Shown here one piece after another: positions 7,006-13,315 of a stretch of DNA of 18,198 nt. Numbering within the stretch: position 1 is the stretch's first letter; each line of letters opens with the position of its first letter. Below the pieces are notes generated by a model. That model had not been told where the DNA came from and searched no databases. It saw nothing but the letters and a program-made list of their open reading frames with translations. The stretch lies in the NCBI GenBank assembly GCA_022708765.1, contig JAKIYB010000023.1:1-18198 (forward strand), read 5' to 3'. The position numbers were made by a program, and so were the translations under genes. The stretch comes from Armatimonadota bacterium (GTDB taxonomy: Bacteria > Armatimonadota > Hebobacteria > CAIYQO01).

Positions 7006-7030
7006 GTAGCTCGGTTCTTTAGGACCGAGC
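7006..7030 (+). repeat. REP-like hairpin with GTAG head and TCTTTAGG loop
   Basis: GTAG at 7006-7009 leads into GCTCGGT (7009-7015), which pairs with ACCGAGC (7024-7030) around the eight-base loop TCTTTAGG. The hairpin at 6512-6533 has a different stem sequence but the same GTTCGGTAG head and CTTTAGG loop, so pairing rather than stem sequence is conserved. A GTAG tetranucleotide next to a hairpin is the hallmark of REP sequences handled by RAYT transposases. No such transposase is in the window. Confidence 0.6.
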
Positions 7031-7047
7031 GAGTGACCGTCAACCAA

Positions 7048-7116
7048 TTACCCCCCGTTTTGCGATTTTGCACAAAATTAGGGGGTAACGACGGGGGGTA
7101 ACGGGGGGTAACGGGG
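7048..7116 (+). promoter_or_regulatory. C-tract plus four G-runs (potential hairpin / G-quadruplex switch)
   Basis: G-runs lie at 7081-7085, 7093-7098, 7103-7108 and 7113-7116, separated by TAACGAC, TAAC and TAAC, which satisfies the standard G-quadruplex pattern on the + strand. Upstream, TTACCCCCCGTT (7048-7059) is perfectly complementary to AACGGGGGGTAA (7100-7111), so a 12-bp hairpin could compete with the quadruplex. It ends 92 bp before the SpoIID-domain start. A function is not established. Confidence 0.5.
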
Positions 7117-7208
7117 AGTATGCGACACGCCTTCGTCGGCCGGCGCGCGTTTAACCGCCCCCTCCCGCCGGGCATTACTACCATGACTTTCGTACCGGGA
7201 TACCGCTT

Positions 7209-8528
7209 ATGCTCATGCGATACTGCTGCCTGATCCTCATCACCGTCGCCGCCGTTCTTGCCGGCGCGCAGGCGCCGTATACCCCCCCGGCCTACCTGCA
7301 GGTGCTGGCGGGGAAGGCGCCGCTGCGCATGCTGGTAGCGTCACGACAGACGATGCTGGCCTGGAAAGGCGAGGCGGCGGTGACGGTGGTGAACGGCCTT
7401 GACAACAAGGTCGCGCTGGCCATGAAAGCGGGGGAGACGCTGGGCATCGCGCGGGGCGCGGACGGCGTCACCTCGCTGCGCAAGGACGGCGCCAACCTGT
7501 GCGCCGCGCCGAAGATCGTCCGGCTGGAATCCAAAGGCGCCATCAAGCTCTGGACGCCGACGCCGGACGTCTGGGCGGTCTATCCGGCACCCGTGCTCAT
7601 CACCACCCTTCCGGACGGCACCTTCAGCGCGGCGGCGGAACTCCCGTTGGAGGAATACCTACGCGACGTGCTGCCCGCCGAGGTGCTCCCCTCTTTCCAC
7701 CCGCAGATGATGCGCGCGCAGGCCATCGTGGCGCGCACCTACGCCCTCTGCAAACTGGGACGCCACGCCGATGAAGGCGCCGATGTCTGCGCCGATGTGC
7801 ACTGTCAGGCGTATGGCCCCGCGAGCCGCCGTTCAAAGAGCACCGAGGAGGCGGTGACGGTCACCAAAGGCCTCATCCTCCTCCACCGGAATAAGCTGGC
7901 GGAACCCTATTACAGTTCCTGCTGCGGCGGCATCACCGACGACGCCGGCTATGTGTGGGGACCGGAATACGCCCGCCCCTACCTGGAAGGCGTGCTGGAT
8001 TCCGCGCGTAACAAGAACCCGGATGACGTGAGTATCGCCGAACTGCTGGGGATGAAGGACGGCTACTGCAAAGCGTCGTCGAGCTATCGCTGGGAGCGCC
8101 GCTATACCGCCGCCGAGGTAAACACGCTGGTGGCGAAGAACCTGCCCATCGTCACCGGCGACCCACAGGTGAAGATGACGGTGGTGAGCGACATCCGCGT
8201 GGAAGAACGCACGCCACGCGGGCGCGTCTCAACCCTGCGCGTGGAAGGCGGCGGCGCCAGCATCCTCGTCTTCGGCGATCAGGCGCGCTGGCTCTTCGGC
8301 TCCGGCGTGCCCGGCGGCGACGGCCTGTGGAGCGCGCTTTTTGATATCACCATTACCCGTGACGCCGCCGGTAAAGCGGCATCCTACCTCATTCGCGGCG
8401 GCGGCCGCGGCCACGGCATCGGCCTCTGTCAGTGGGGCGCCGAAGGCCGCGCTCGCGCCGGGCAGACCTTCCGGCAGATACTCCACGCCTACTATCCGGG
8501 CACGCGATTGAGCGACGAAAAACCGTAG
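7209..8528 (+). CDS. SpoIID/LytB-domain protein (putative peptidoglycan lytic transglycosylase)
   Basis: SpoIID proteins cleave glycan strands stripped of their stem peptides. This 439-residue protein begins with a signal peptide (about 1-22, ending AGAQA). The SpoIID domain runs from about 135 to 435, with PLEEYLRDVLPAEV (146-159), in which E158 is the likely catalytic glutamate, then MRAQAIVARTYAL (168-180), YYSSCCGG (234-241) and the closing GRGHGIGLCQWGA with QILHAYYPG. CADVHC at 194-199 recalls the Cys/His metal site of clostridial SpoIID. The upstream Shine-Dalgarno is weak, and an ATG at 7215 is an alternative start. Sporulation is not implied, because SpoIID-domain proteins are common in non-sporulating phyla and act in wall remodelling. 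The gene stands alone on + downstream of the palindrome-rich gap. Confidence 0.88.
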   Translation: MLMRYCCLILITVAAVLAGAQAPYTPPAYLQVLAGKAPLRMLVASRQTMLAWKGEAAVTVVNGLDNKVALAMKAGETLGIARGADGVTSLRKDGANLCAAPKIVRLESKGAIKLWTPTPDVWAVYPAPVLITTLPDGTFSAAAELPLEEYLRDVLPAEVLPSFHPQMMRAQAIVARTYALCKLGRHADEGADVCADVHCQAYGPASRRSKSTEEAVTVTKGLILLHRNKLAEPYYSSCCGGITDDAGYVWGPEYARPYLEGVLDSARNKNPDDVSIAELLGMKDGYCKASSSYRWERRYTAAEVNTLVAKNLPIVTGDPQVKMTVVSDIRVEERTPRGRVSTLRVEGGGASILVFGDQARWLFGSGVPGGDGLWSALFDITITRDAAGKAASYLIRGGGRGHGIGLCQWGAEGRARAGQTFRQILHAYYPGTRLSDEKP

Positions 8529-8592
8529 CCGCTTCCTGGCATTGGGTATCCGCGCCGCCATCCGCCACTGGCGCCAATGCGCCAACATCGGG

Positions 8593-8598
8593 TATACT
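8593..8598 (+). promoter_or_regulatory. Probable -10 box for the PTS EIIA-chbG pair
   Basis: TATACT at 8593-8598 matches the sigma70 -10 consensus at five of six positions. Transcription would start near 8605, just upstream of GGAG at 8608-8611. No good -35 hexamer is present 16-18 bases upstream. GCATTGG (8539-8545) and its complement CCAATGC (8574-8580) form an inverted repeat in that place, which could be a regulator site or the end of the SpoIID transcript. Confidence 0.4.
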
Positions 8599-8622
8599 AA
8601 GCGTCACGGAGATACCGGTGCG

Positions 8623-8949
8623 ATGACCCCTGACCAGGAGACATTTTGCCTCGAATTGATCACCCATGCCGGCCTGGGCCGGTCGGAGGCCTACGCGGCG
8701 CTGCGCGCGGCGAAGGCGGGCGATTTCGATGCCGCCGCCGCGCATCTGGCGGAGGCCGAGCGCGCGCTGGGACAGGCGCACGCCGCGCAGACCAAGCTGC
8801 TGGCGGGCGAGGCGCAGGGGGTTGGGATGACACCGAGCCTGCTGCTGGTGCACGCGCAGGATCAATTGATGACCGCCATCGCCGAACGCACTCTTATCGC
8901 CGAACTCATTGAGCTGTACCGCCGCCTGGAGGCTTCCCATGCCTGCTGA
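8623..8949 (+). CDS. PTS lactose/cellobiose-type EIIA domain protein
   Basis: This 108-residue protein covers the whole EIIA(Lac/Cel) helical domain: LELITHAGLGRSEAYAALRAAKAG (10-33), then DFDAAAAHLAEAERALGQAHAAQTKLL (34-60), and the phospho-acceptor motif SLLLVHAQDQLMTAI (72-86), in which H77 is the likely phosphorylated histidine. In canonical systems this subunit passes phosphate from HPr to EIIB for uptake of beta-disaccharides such as chitobiose, cellobiose or lactose. The frame is open from 8542, but ATG 8623 with GGAG at 8608-8611 fits the family length. It overlaps the next gene by 11 bp. No EIIB, EIIC, HPr or EI gene is in the window, so it may be a regulatory or orphan EIIA. Partners elsewhere cannot be excluded. 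Confidence 0.88.
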   Translation: MTPDQETFCLELITHAGLGRSEAYAALRAAKAGDFDAAAAHLAEAERALGQAHAAQTKLLAGEAQGVGMTPSLLLVHAQDQLMTAIAERTLIAELIELYRRLEASHAC

Positions 8950-9703
8950 TGCCGTCATTATCAACGCCGATGATCTGGGCCTGTGGCCGTCCGTGGACAA
9001 GGGCATTTTCGATGCCTGGACCGCCGGGGTCATCAGCGACAGTTCCGTCTTCGCCACCGCGCCCAACCTGCCGGAAGTGCTGCGCCGCGCCACCGCTTTT
9101 GGGCTGCCGGTGGGCGTCCACCTGAACCTGACGAACGGCGCGCCGTTGAGCAATCCGCGCGTCATCCCCGGCCTCGTCACCGAAGAGGGCCGATTCATGA
9201 AGCGCCGCCAGTGGCAGCGCCCGGTCTCGAAAGATCAGATTCGCCGGGAATTCCTCAAGCAGATCGAAGCAGTGATGGCCTGCGGCGTGCAGCCCTCGCA
9301 CCTGGACTGCCACCATCACGTGCAGCTCTTCATGGAAGTGCAGGAGGTGCTCGTGGAGATGGCTGAGCGCTTCAGCCTGCCCGTGCGCGCGGTGGATCCC
9401 ATCATGCGCGACATCATCCGTGAATCCGGCATCAACACTCCCGACCACTTTTCCATGCAGTTCTACAACGTGCAGGCTACGGTGGAAACGCTCATCGAGT
9501 TGGTGGAAAGCACCCCAAACGGCGTGCTGGAAATCATGTGCCACCCCGGGTACGAGGACGCGAACTGCCCCAGCTCATATAACGAGGAGCGCGCGCGCGA
9601 ACTGATCGCCCTCACCGACCCGCGCTGGCGCACGTTCATGGCCGCCCGCGGCATTCGCCTGATCGGGTACGAGCAGCTCTCCACCGACACGACCCGGGTG
9701 TGA
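8939..9703 (+). CDS. ChbG/YdjC-family carbohydrate deacetylase
   Basis: YdjC-family enzymes are metal-dependent deacetylases. E. coli ChbG removes an acetyl group from chitobiose (phosphate) so that the chb operon inducer is made. The 254-residue product has all family landmarks: NADDLGLW (9-16, D11 and D12), GVHLNLT (59-65, H61), SHLDCHHHVQ (120-129) and MCHPGYED (200-207). The metal ligands expected from the family are D12, H61 and H126. The ATG at 8939 has GGAGG at 8928-8932 and lies inside the end of the EIIA gene, so translation is probably coupled. Pairing of EIIA(Lac/Cel) with ChbG mirrors the E. coli chbBCARFG order and suggests chitooligosaccharide handling. Confidence 0.92.
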   Translation: MPADAVIINADDLGLWPSVDKGIFDAWTAGVISDSSVFATAPNLPEVLRRATAFGLPVGVHLNLTNGAPLSNPRVIPGLVTEEGRFMKRRQWQRPVSKDQIRREFLKQIEAVMACGVQPSHLDCHHHVQLFMEVQEVLVEMAERFSLPVRAVDPIMRDIIRESGINTPDHFSMQFYNVQATVETLIELVESTPNGVLEIMCHPGYEDANCPSSYNEERARELIALTDPRWRTFMAARGIRLIGYEQLSTDTTRV

Positions 9704-9726
9704 TGCCAGAGATGGAATAGGCAAAA

Positions 9727-9750
9727 ACGGCGCCTGGAAACGGGCGCCGT
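9727..9750 (-). terminator. Intrinsic terminator of the cdaA-ybbR-membrane protein operon
   Basis: ACGGCGCC (9727-9734) pairs perfectly with GGCGCCGT (9743-9750) over an eight-base loop. Read leftward, the stem is followed by TTTTTGCC, a classical T-run, so it terminates the minus-strand operon 21 bp after its last stop codon. In the + direction it follows chbG but lacks a T-run, so it may work less well that way. Confidence 0.85.
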
Positions 9751-9770
9751 ATCGTGGCAAGTAACGATGA

Positions 9771-10100
9771 TCAATTGCCAGTATCCTTCTCCTCTTCCGC
9801 CTCTTTGCGAGCCGCGGCAACCAGATACTCACCAAAAGCTTCCTCGCGGTCGTGACCTTCCGCCTGCATGCGCGCCCAGCGCTCGCGCGTATCCCGCACG
9901 CCGCTGATGAAGGCGAGGGCAAGTAACAGCGTGGCGACGACAAAGAAGAGGGTGGCGGTGGCGCCGCCAAGCAGCGTGCCCAGTCCGGCGACCGCGAAGG
10001 CCAGTCCCAGCAGCAGCAGGTACAGGCGGGTGCGCCCGAGCGCCAGGTACGTGAGCGCAATGGCGATACCAAGGCCAATCAGGATGAGCGCGACCGTCAT
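9771..10100 (-). CDS. Small membrane protein of unknown function
   Basis: This 109-residue protein has three closely spaced hydrophobic segments at about 3-21, 25-42 and 45-66, followed by a charged, helical cytoplasmic tail (RDTRERWARMQAEGHDREEAFGEYLVAAARKEAEEEKD). I do not recognise a family. The ATG at 10100 has GGAGG at 10106-10110, with five bases between. It starts 16 bp after the ybbR stop and ends just before the operon terminator, so it is the third gene of the cdaA operon. In Firmicutes this place is usually taken by glmM, which is absent here. A link to c-di-AMP or envelope control is only suggested by position. Confidence 0.75.
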   Translation of the reverse strand: MTVALILIGLGIAIALTYLALGRTRLYLLLLGLAFAVAGLGTLLGGATATLFFVVATLLLALAFISGVRDTRERWARMQAEGHDREEAFGEYLVAAARKEAEEEKDTGN

Positions 10101-10116
10101 CGCATCCTCCCTCCGG

Positions 10117-11064
10117 CTAATCGCGCCGGGTCACCTGCAGATCCACGCGCACTTCCATCCCCTCCACCACGCGCAGGCCGTCGGGCACTTTCAAGCGCAC
10201 GGTGCGGGTTTCGTCACGCCGCAACTTGCTCACATCCAGCGGCTCCGTCTCCAGATAGGCGGGCTGGCGCGCCAGGTTGGCGGGATCGCCGCTCAGCGTC
10301 ACCTCGTCGGGACGCACCTTGTCTACTTTCACGTCAAACCCCGCCGGACGGTTGCGCAGCTCCGGCGGGCGCACCGCCACGCGCCGGGTGGTCTGCTCGC
10401 CGGTGAGCGAGGCCGCGCGCACCTCCACCGAAGGCGTGAGGATGCGCACCTGCGTGCTGGGTTTATTTTCCACGGTGATGGCCTGTGGCTCCAGCGAGCG
10501 CGGCTTGGTGAGGGGGATGGTCGGATCCACCGCGACGGTGACGTATTTAATCGCATCCAGTTCTTGCTGAGAACGCGCTTCCACGGTAACCGTATCGGGT
10601 TCCAACTCATAGGAGCCGACGGTGGTGCCCACTGGCGGTGAAACAATAAAAGAAACCTTCACCCGAAACTGATCCTGTACCAGCCGGGTCACCACCAGCG
10701 TCGGCTTCACCATCGGCAGCACCGTGACGCCATCCGGGCCGCTCACGATCGCCTCCGCCTGGATATTCGAGCGCGCGCCGCTTACGCGGGCGGTGTTCAC
10801 ATGCGCAACATCTACCACCGCGCGCACATCCTGCGGCAGCAGCTCTTTCACGACGTTCTCGCGCCCCTTCACGCCGATGCGGATGGAGCCGCTATCCGGA
10901 TGCAGTTGCACATCAAAACCCGCTGGCGGCGTGCCTTTCAGGTTGACGGGCACCAGCAGCATGCGCGAGGTATCCGGCCCGCCATACACGAGGCGTACAT
11001 AAATCCAGAGAAATATCGCCAGCACGATGGCCAGCACCGCCGGCGCGGCATTCGGGCGCATCAT
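10117..11064 (-). CDS. ybbR: YbbR-domain protein (CdaR-like regulator of the diadenylate cyclase)
   Basis: YbbR proteins carry extracytoplasmic YbbR repeats on a single membrane anchor. In B. subtilis, L. monocytogenes and S. aureus, CdaR binds CdaA and modulates c-di-AMP synthesis. This 315-residue product has one N-terminal transmembrane segment (about 8-27, AVLAIVLAIFLWIYVRLVYG) followed by about three to four YbbR-type beta repeats, for example LVPVNLKGTPPAGFDV, GSYELEPDTVTVEARSQQELDAI and PAGFDVKVDKVRPDEVTLSGDPANL. Its ATG overlaps the cdaA stop codon as ATGA (11061-11064), so the two are translationally coupled, as expected of a CdaA-CdaR pair. The three-gene operon reads cdaA, ybbR, small membrane protein. 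Confidence 0.92.
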   Translation of the reverse strand: MMRPNAAPAVLAIVLAIFLWIYVRLVYGGPDTSRMLLVPVNLKGTPPAGFDVQLHPDSGSIRIGVKGRENVVKELLPQDVRAVVDVAHVNTARVSGARSNIQAEAIVSGPDGVTVLPMVKPTLVVTRLVQDQFRVKVSFIVSPPVGTTVGSYELEPDTVTVEARSQQELDAIKYVTVAVDPTIPLTKPRSLEPQAITVENKPSTQVRILTPSVEVRAASLTGEQTTRRVAVRPPELRNRPAGFDVKVDKVRPDEVTLSGDPANLARQPAYLETEPLDVSKLRRDETRTVRLKVPDGLRVVEGMEVRVDLQVTRRD

Positions 11065-11936
11065 CGCGTCACCTCCCCGCTGGTAACGCCGTCACTCTCC
11101 GCTTTGGGTTTTGGGGGTTCGCGGCGCCAGAAAGGCCGGTTGCCCTCGGTCGGCGGCGGCTGCAGCAGCGCCAGCAGTTTCTCCTTCAGGCCGCCCACCG
11201 ACAGGTTGCTGATCATCTCGCCCTCCACGGCCAGCGAAATCGCCCCGGTTTCCTCGGAGACGACGACCACTACCGCGTCCGTCACCTCGCTCAACCCGAT
11301 AGCGGCGCGGTGACGGGTGCCGCTGCGCGGGCTGTCGTCGCGGCTGGTGAGCGGAAAGAGGCACATCGCCGCCGCCACCTGGAATTGCGAGATGACCACG
11401 CCGCCGTCGTGCATCGGTCCGCCGGGATGGAAGATCGTCTGCAGCAACTCGCTGGACACCGTGCCGCCGATGCGCCGGCCGGTGGAGATGATGTCGTTCA
11501 GGCCCACCTCGCGCTCGATGGCGATCAGCGCGCCGATCTTCTTCTCGGAGAGCCGTCGCGCCGCGCGCACTACGTCGTTAATGGCAGCCACGATGTCCTG
11601 ATTCGCCGCCGGCCGGAACGCCTCGCGCAGGAACTTGCCGCGCCCGAGCTGCTCGATCACCAGACGCAGTTCCGGCTGGAAAAGGATAATAAGGGTGATG
11701 ACCCAGTTCTGCAGGATGACGGAGAGCATCCAGTGGGTGACTTTCAAACTGAGGAATTGCGCCCCCGCCACCAGCACCATGACGGCGACGAACCCTTTGA
11801 TGAGCTGGACGGCGCGCGTGCCGCGCACCAGGCGCAGCAGGAAGAAGATGCCCAGCGCGACCACGAGAATGTCGAAGACATCCGCGATGCCGAAGGGCAG
11901 AAATATCTGCTTCAACCACGCGAAAAAGGTTCCCAT
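11061..11936 (-). CDS. cdaA: Diadenylate cyclase CdaA (c-di-AMP synthase)
   Basis: CdaA condenses two ATP to c-di-AMP at the inner face of the membrane, a signal controlling potassium, osmolyte and cell-wall homeostasis. This 291-residue protein has three N-terminal membrane segments (about 19-36, 47-64 and 70-86), then the DAC domain, including GALIAIERE (135-143), MHDGGVVI (175-182) and GTRHRAAIG (206-214). The RHR motif is intact. The usual DGA motif reads D177-G178-G179, a conservative replacement visible directly in the DNA. A proline-rich, charged tail follows residue about 255. The start at 11936 gives the common MxxFxxWL opening; the upstream ribosome-binding site (GGGTGAG) is weak. 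No clear promoter was found upstream on the minus strand. Confidence 0.94.
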   Translation of the reverse strand: MGTFFAWLKQIFLPFGIADVFDILVVALGIFFLLRLVRGTRAVQLIKGFVAVMVLVAGAQFLSLKVTHWMLSVILQNWVITLIILFQPELRLVIEQLGRGKFLREAFRPAANQDIVAAINDVVRAARRLSEKKIGALIAIEREVGLNDIISTGRRIGGTVSSELLQTIFHPGGPMHDGGVVISQFQVAAAMCLFPLTSRDDSPRSGTRHRAAIGLSEVTDAVVVVVSEETGAISLAVEGEMISNLSVGGLKEKLLALLQPPPTEGNRPFWRREPPKPKAESDGVTSGEVTR

Positions 11937-12072
11937 ACGCTCACCCGCCGCCCCCCGCGGCTCGTTCCCATCTTACCAGAGAGACGGGGAGAGCGTCCAG
12001 ACATATCGGGATTAAGCATCATGATCGAGTGGAAGAATAATCTCGTGACGCCCAGTTCCCCACAGCGCGGCT

Positions 12073-12101
12073 TTGACGCACGAATATCTCAGTGTTATGC
12101 T
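12073..12101 (+). promoter_or_regulatory. Sigma70-type promoter P1 upstream of the lipoprotein gene
   Basis: TTGACG (12073-12078) and TATGCT (12096-12101) are 17 bases apart. Transcription would start near 12108, giving a leader of roughly 68 nt to the ATG at 12176. A second promoter-like pair follows at 12136-12165. Confidence 0.5.
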
Positions 12102-12135
12102 GGAGAGGAGGCGGCGCGTGAGAGGCGCGTCCGGC

Positions 12136-12165
12136 TTGACACCGAATGATGCGATCTGCTAGACT
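12136..12165 (+). promoter_or_regulatory. Sigma70-type promoter P2, nearly leaderless
   Basis: TTGACA (12136-12141) and TAGACT (12160-12165) are 18 bases apart. The expected start, about 12172, is only some four bases before the ATG at 12176. It lies downstream of the ATG at 12146, so that upstream start could not be used on this transcript. Confidence 0.45.
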
Positions 12166-12175
12166 TGCCCGGTTT

Positions 12176-12670
12176 ATGAAGGTGACGCTCGCCAGACAGT
12201 GGCGCGCAGTGCTGCTTGTGCTGGTCGCGCTCGCGGTGATCAGCCTCGCCGGCTGCCGGAAACCGTTCGGATTCTTCGAACGGCCGGCACCGTCCCCCAC
12301 CCCGCGCACGTCCTCGACGCAGCCGCGGGACCTGGGAAGGGCTGCCATCCAGACCGTGACGGATTACGTCGCGGCGCTGGACCTCAGTCCGGGTCACGCG
12401 CCCGACTACGATGCCGCCTACGCGCTGCTCTCGCGCGCGTCACAGTCATACCATTCGCGCGCGGAATTTCAACGCGCGCATGAGGCCATGAAGGGGATGC
12501 CCCAGTACGACCTCGCCGCGGCGAAAACCACGCTGAAAGGCGATACCGCCACCGTGGTTGTGCCGCTGGAGGAGGATCCGGCTACCAGCGCTTTCCAGCT
12601 CGTCCTCGAGGGCGGCGCCTGGAAAGTCGTCTACCGGGGTGGCGCACCCGGCATGCCTTACGCGGAGTGA
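12176..12670 (+). CDS. Lipoprotein with NTF2/DUF4878-like domain
   Basis: The 164-residue product begins with a charged n-region and a hydrophobic core ending in the lipobox ISLAGC, so C27 is the lipidated residue and the protein should sit on the outer side of the cytoplasmic membrane. After a Pro/Ser/Thr-rich linker (about 34-50), residues about 55-160 (IQTVTDYVAALDLSPGHAPDYDAAYALLS, then an LKGDTATVVVPLEE strand and the closing VLEGGAWKVVYRGG) have the layout of NTF2-like or DUF4878 domains. The frame is open from an ATG at 12146, but that would add ten residues to the signal peptide and lies within promoter P2. Neither ATG has a clear Shine-Dalgarno. rplI follows after 28 bp on the same strand. 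The function is unknown. Confidence 0.75.
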   Translation: MKVTLARQWRAVLLVLVALAVISLAGCRKPFGFFERPAPSPTPRTSSTQPRDLGRAAIQTVTDYVAALDLSPGHAPDYDAAYALLSRASQSYHSRAEFQRAHEAMKGMPQYDLAAAKTTLKGDTATVVVPLEEDPATSAFQLVLEGGAWKVVYRGGAPGMPYAE

Positions 12671-12698
12671 TCCGCACGGCACCGAAGGGAGAAGCCAG

Positions 12699-13226
12699 AT
12701 GAAAGTGATCCTGACCGAAGAGGTCGCCGGGCTCGGCGAACCCGGAAAAATCGTGGACGTGGCGCCGGGTTACGCCCGTAACTACCTCGTCCCGCGCAAG
12801 CTGGCCGTCTACGCCAGCAAGGCCAGCACCCGCGAGATGGAACATCACCGCCAGCGGTTGGAACGCAAGCGGCAGAAACTCGTTGCCGCCGCCCGCGGCA
12901 TCTCTGAACGCATCAACGGCCAGACCGTCACCATTGACGCGAAGGTCGGCCAGGGCGGCAAACTGTTCGGCGCGGTGACCACCAGCGATATCGCCGATGC
13001 CCTCAAAGCACAGCTCGACGTCGAGATTGACCGCCGCAAGATCCACCTCAGCGAACCGATTCACACCGCCGGTCTGCACAGCGTGGACGTGCATCTGATG
13101 GGCGACAGCCATGCCACCCTGCAGGTGCAGGTGGGCAACCCGGAAGACGCGGCTACCGCCGCTGCGCCGAAAGAAGCCCCGGTCGAAGCCCCGGTCGAAG
13201 CGCTCGCGGAGGAGACCGCAGAGTAA
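12699..13226 (+). CDS. rplI: 50S ribosomal protein bL9
   Basis: bL9 binds 23S rRNA near the L1 stalk and helps keep reading frame. The N-terminal signature MKVILTEEVAGLGEPGKI, followed by VDVAPGYARNYLVPRKLAVYA, is unmistakable. A charged connecting helix spans about 42-75, and the C-terminal domain includes KLFGAVTTSDIADAL (88-102). The 175-residue length exceeds the usual roughly 150 because of an Ala/Pro/Glu-rich tail (about 147-175) encoded partly by a duplicated 12-bp unit, GAAGCCCCGGTC. The ATG at 12699 is preceded by AAGGGAG. The usual neighbours rpsF, ssb and rpsR are not here; the gene follows the lipoprotein gene instead. Confidence 0.97.
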   Translation: MKVILTEEVAGLGEPGKIVDVAPGYARNYLVPRKLAVYASKASTREMEHHRQRLERKRQKLVAAARGISERINGQTVTIDAKVGQGGKLFGAVTTSDIADALKAQLDVEIDRRKIHLSEPIHTAGLHSVDVHLMGDSHATLQVQVGNPEDAATAAAPKEAPVEAPVEALAEETAE

Positions 13227-13243
13227 AGCGAACGACACGGAGA

Positions 13244-13291
13244 CCCAACGCGAACCGGGCGCGGCATCTGCCGCGCCCGGTTCGCGTTGGG
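13244..13291. terminator. Perfect 22-bp hairpin between convergent genes
   Basis: Positions 13244-13265 are fully complementary to 13270-13291, around the four-base loop ATCT. The stem is almost all G and C. It starts 17 bp after the rplI stop and lies 24 bp from the end of the convergent secreted-protein gene. There is no T-run on either side, so it acts either as an unusually stable bidirectional terminator or as a 3'-end protecting structure. Confidence 0.7.
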
Positions 13292-13315
13292 ATATCCCGG
13301 AGAGCGAGAGCGAGA

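Larger units (their letters stand above)
6324..7208. other. 885-bp non-coding gap packed with palindromes
   Basis: No credible gene is seen between the DUF1186-like gene (-) and the SpoIID-domain gene (+). From left to right the gap holds a 14-bp inverted repeat enclosing a tandem-hairpin unit (6424-6575), a sigma70-type promoter (6599-6627), an AT-rich stretch at about 6640-6740 that contrasts with the GC-rich surroundings, a REP-like palindrome (6757-6785), structured element copy 2 (6823-6997), another REP-like hairpin (7006-7030) and a C-tract followed by four G-runs (7048-7116). These parts are listed separately. Confidence 0.7.

Noticed and set aside
7209..8528. Evidence for endospore formation from the SpoIID domain
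   Set aside because: SpoIID/LytB domains are widespread in non-sporulating bacteria, and no other sporulation gene is in the window.
12146..12175. Upstream start (ATG 12146) for the lipoprotein
   Set aside because: It lies within the -35/-10 region of promoter P2, has no ribosome-binding site and would lengthen the signal peptide needlessly.
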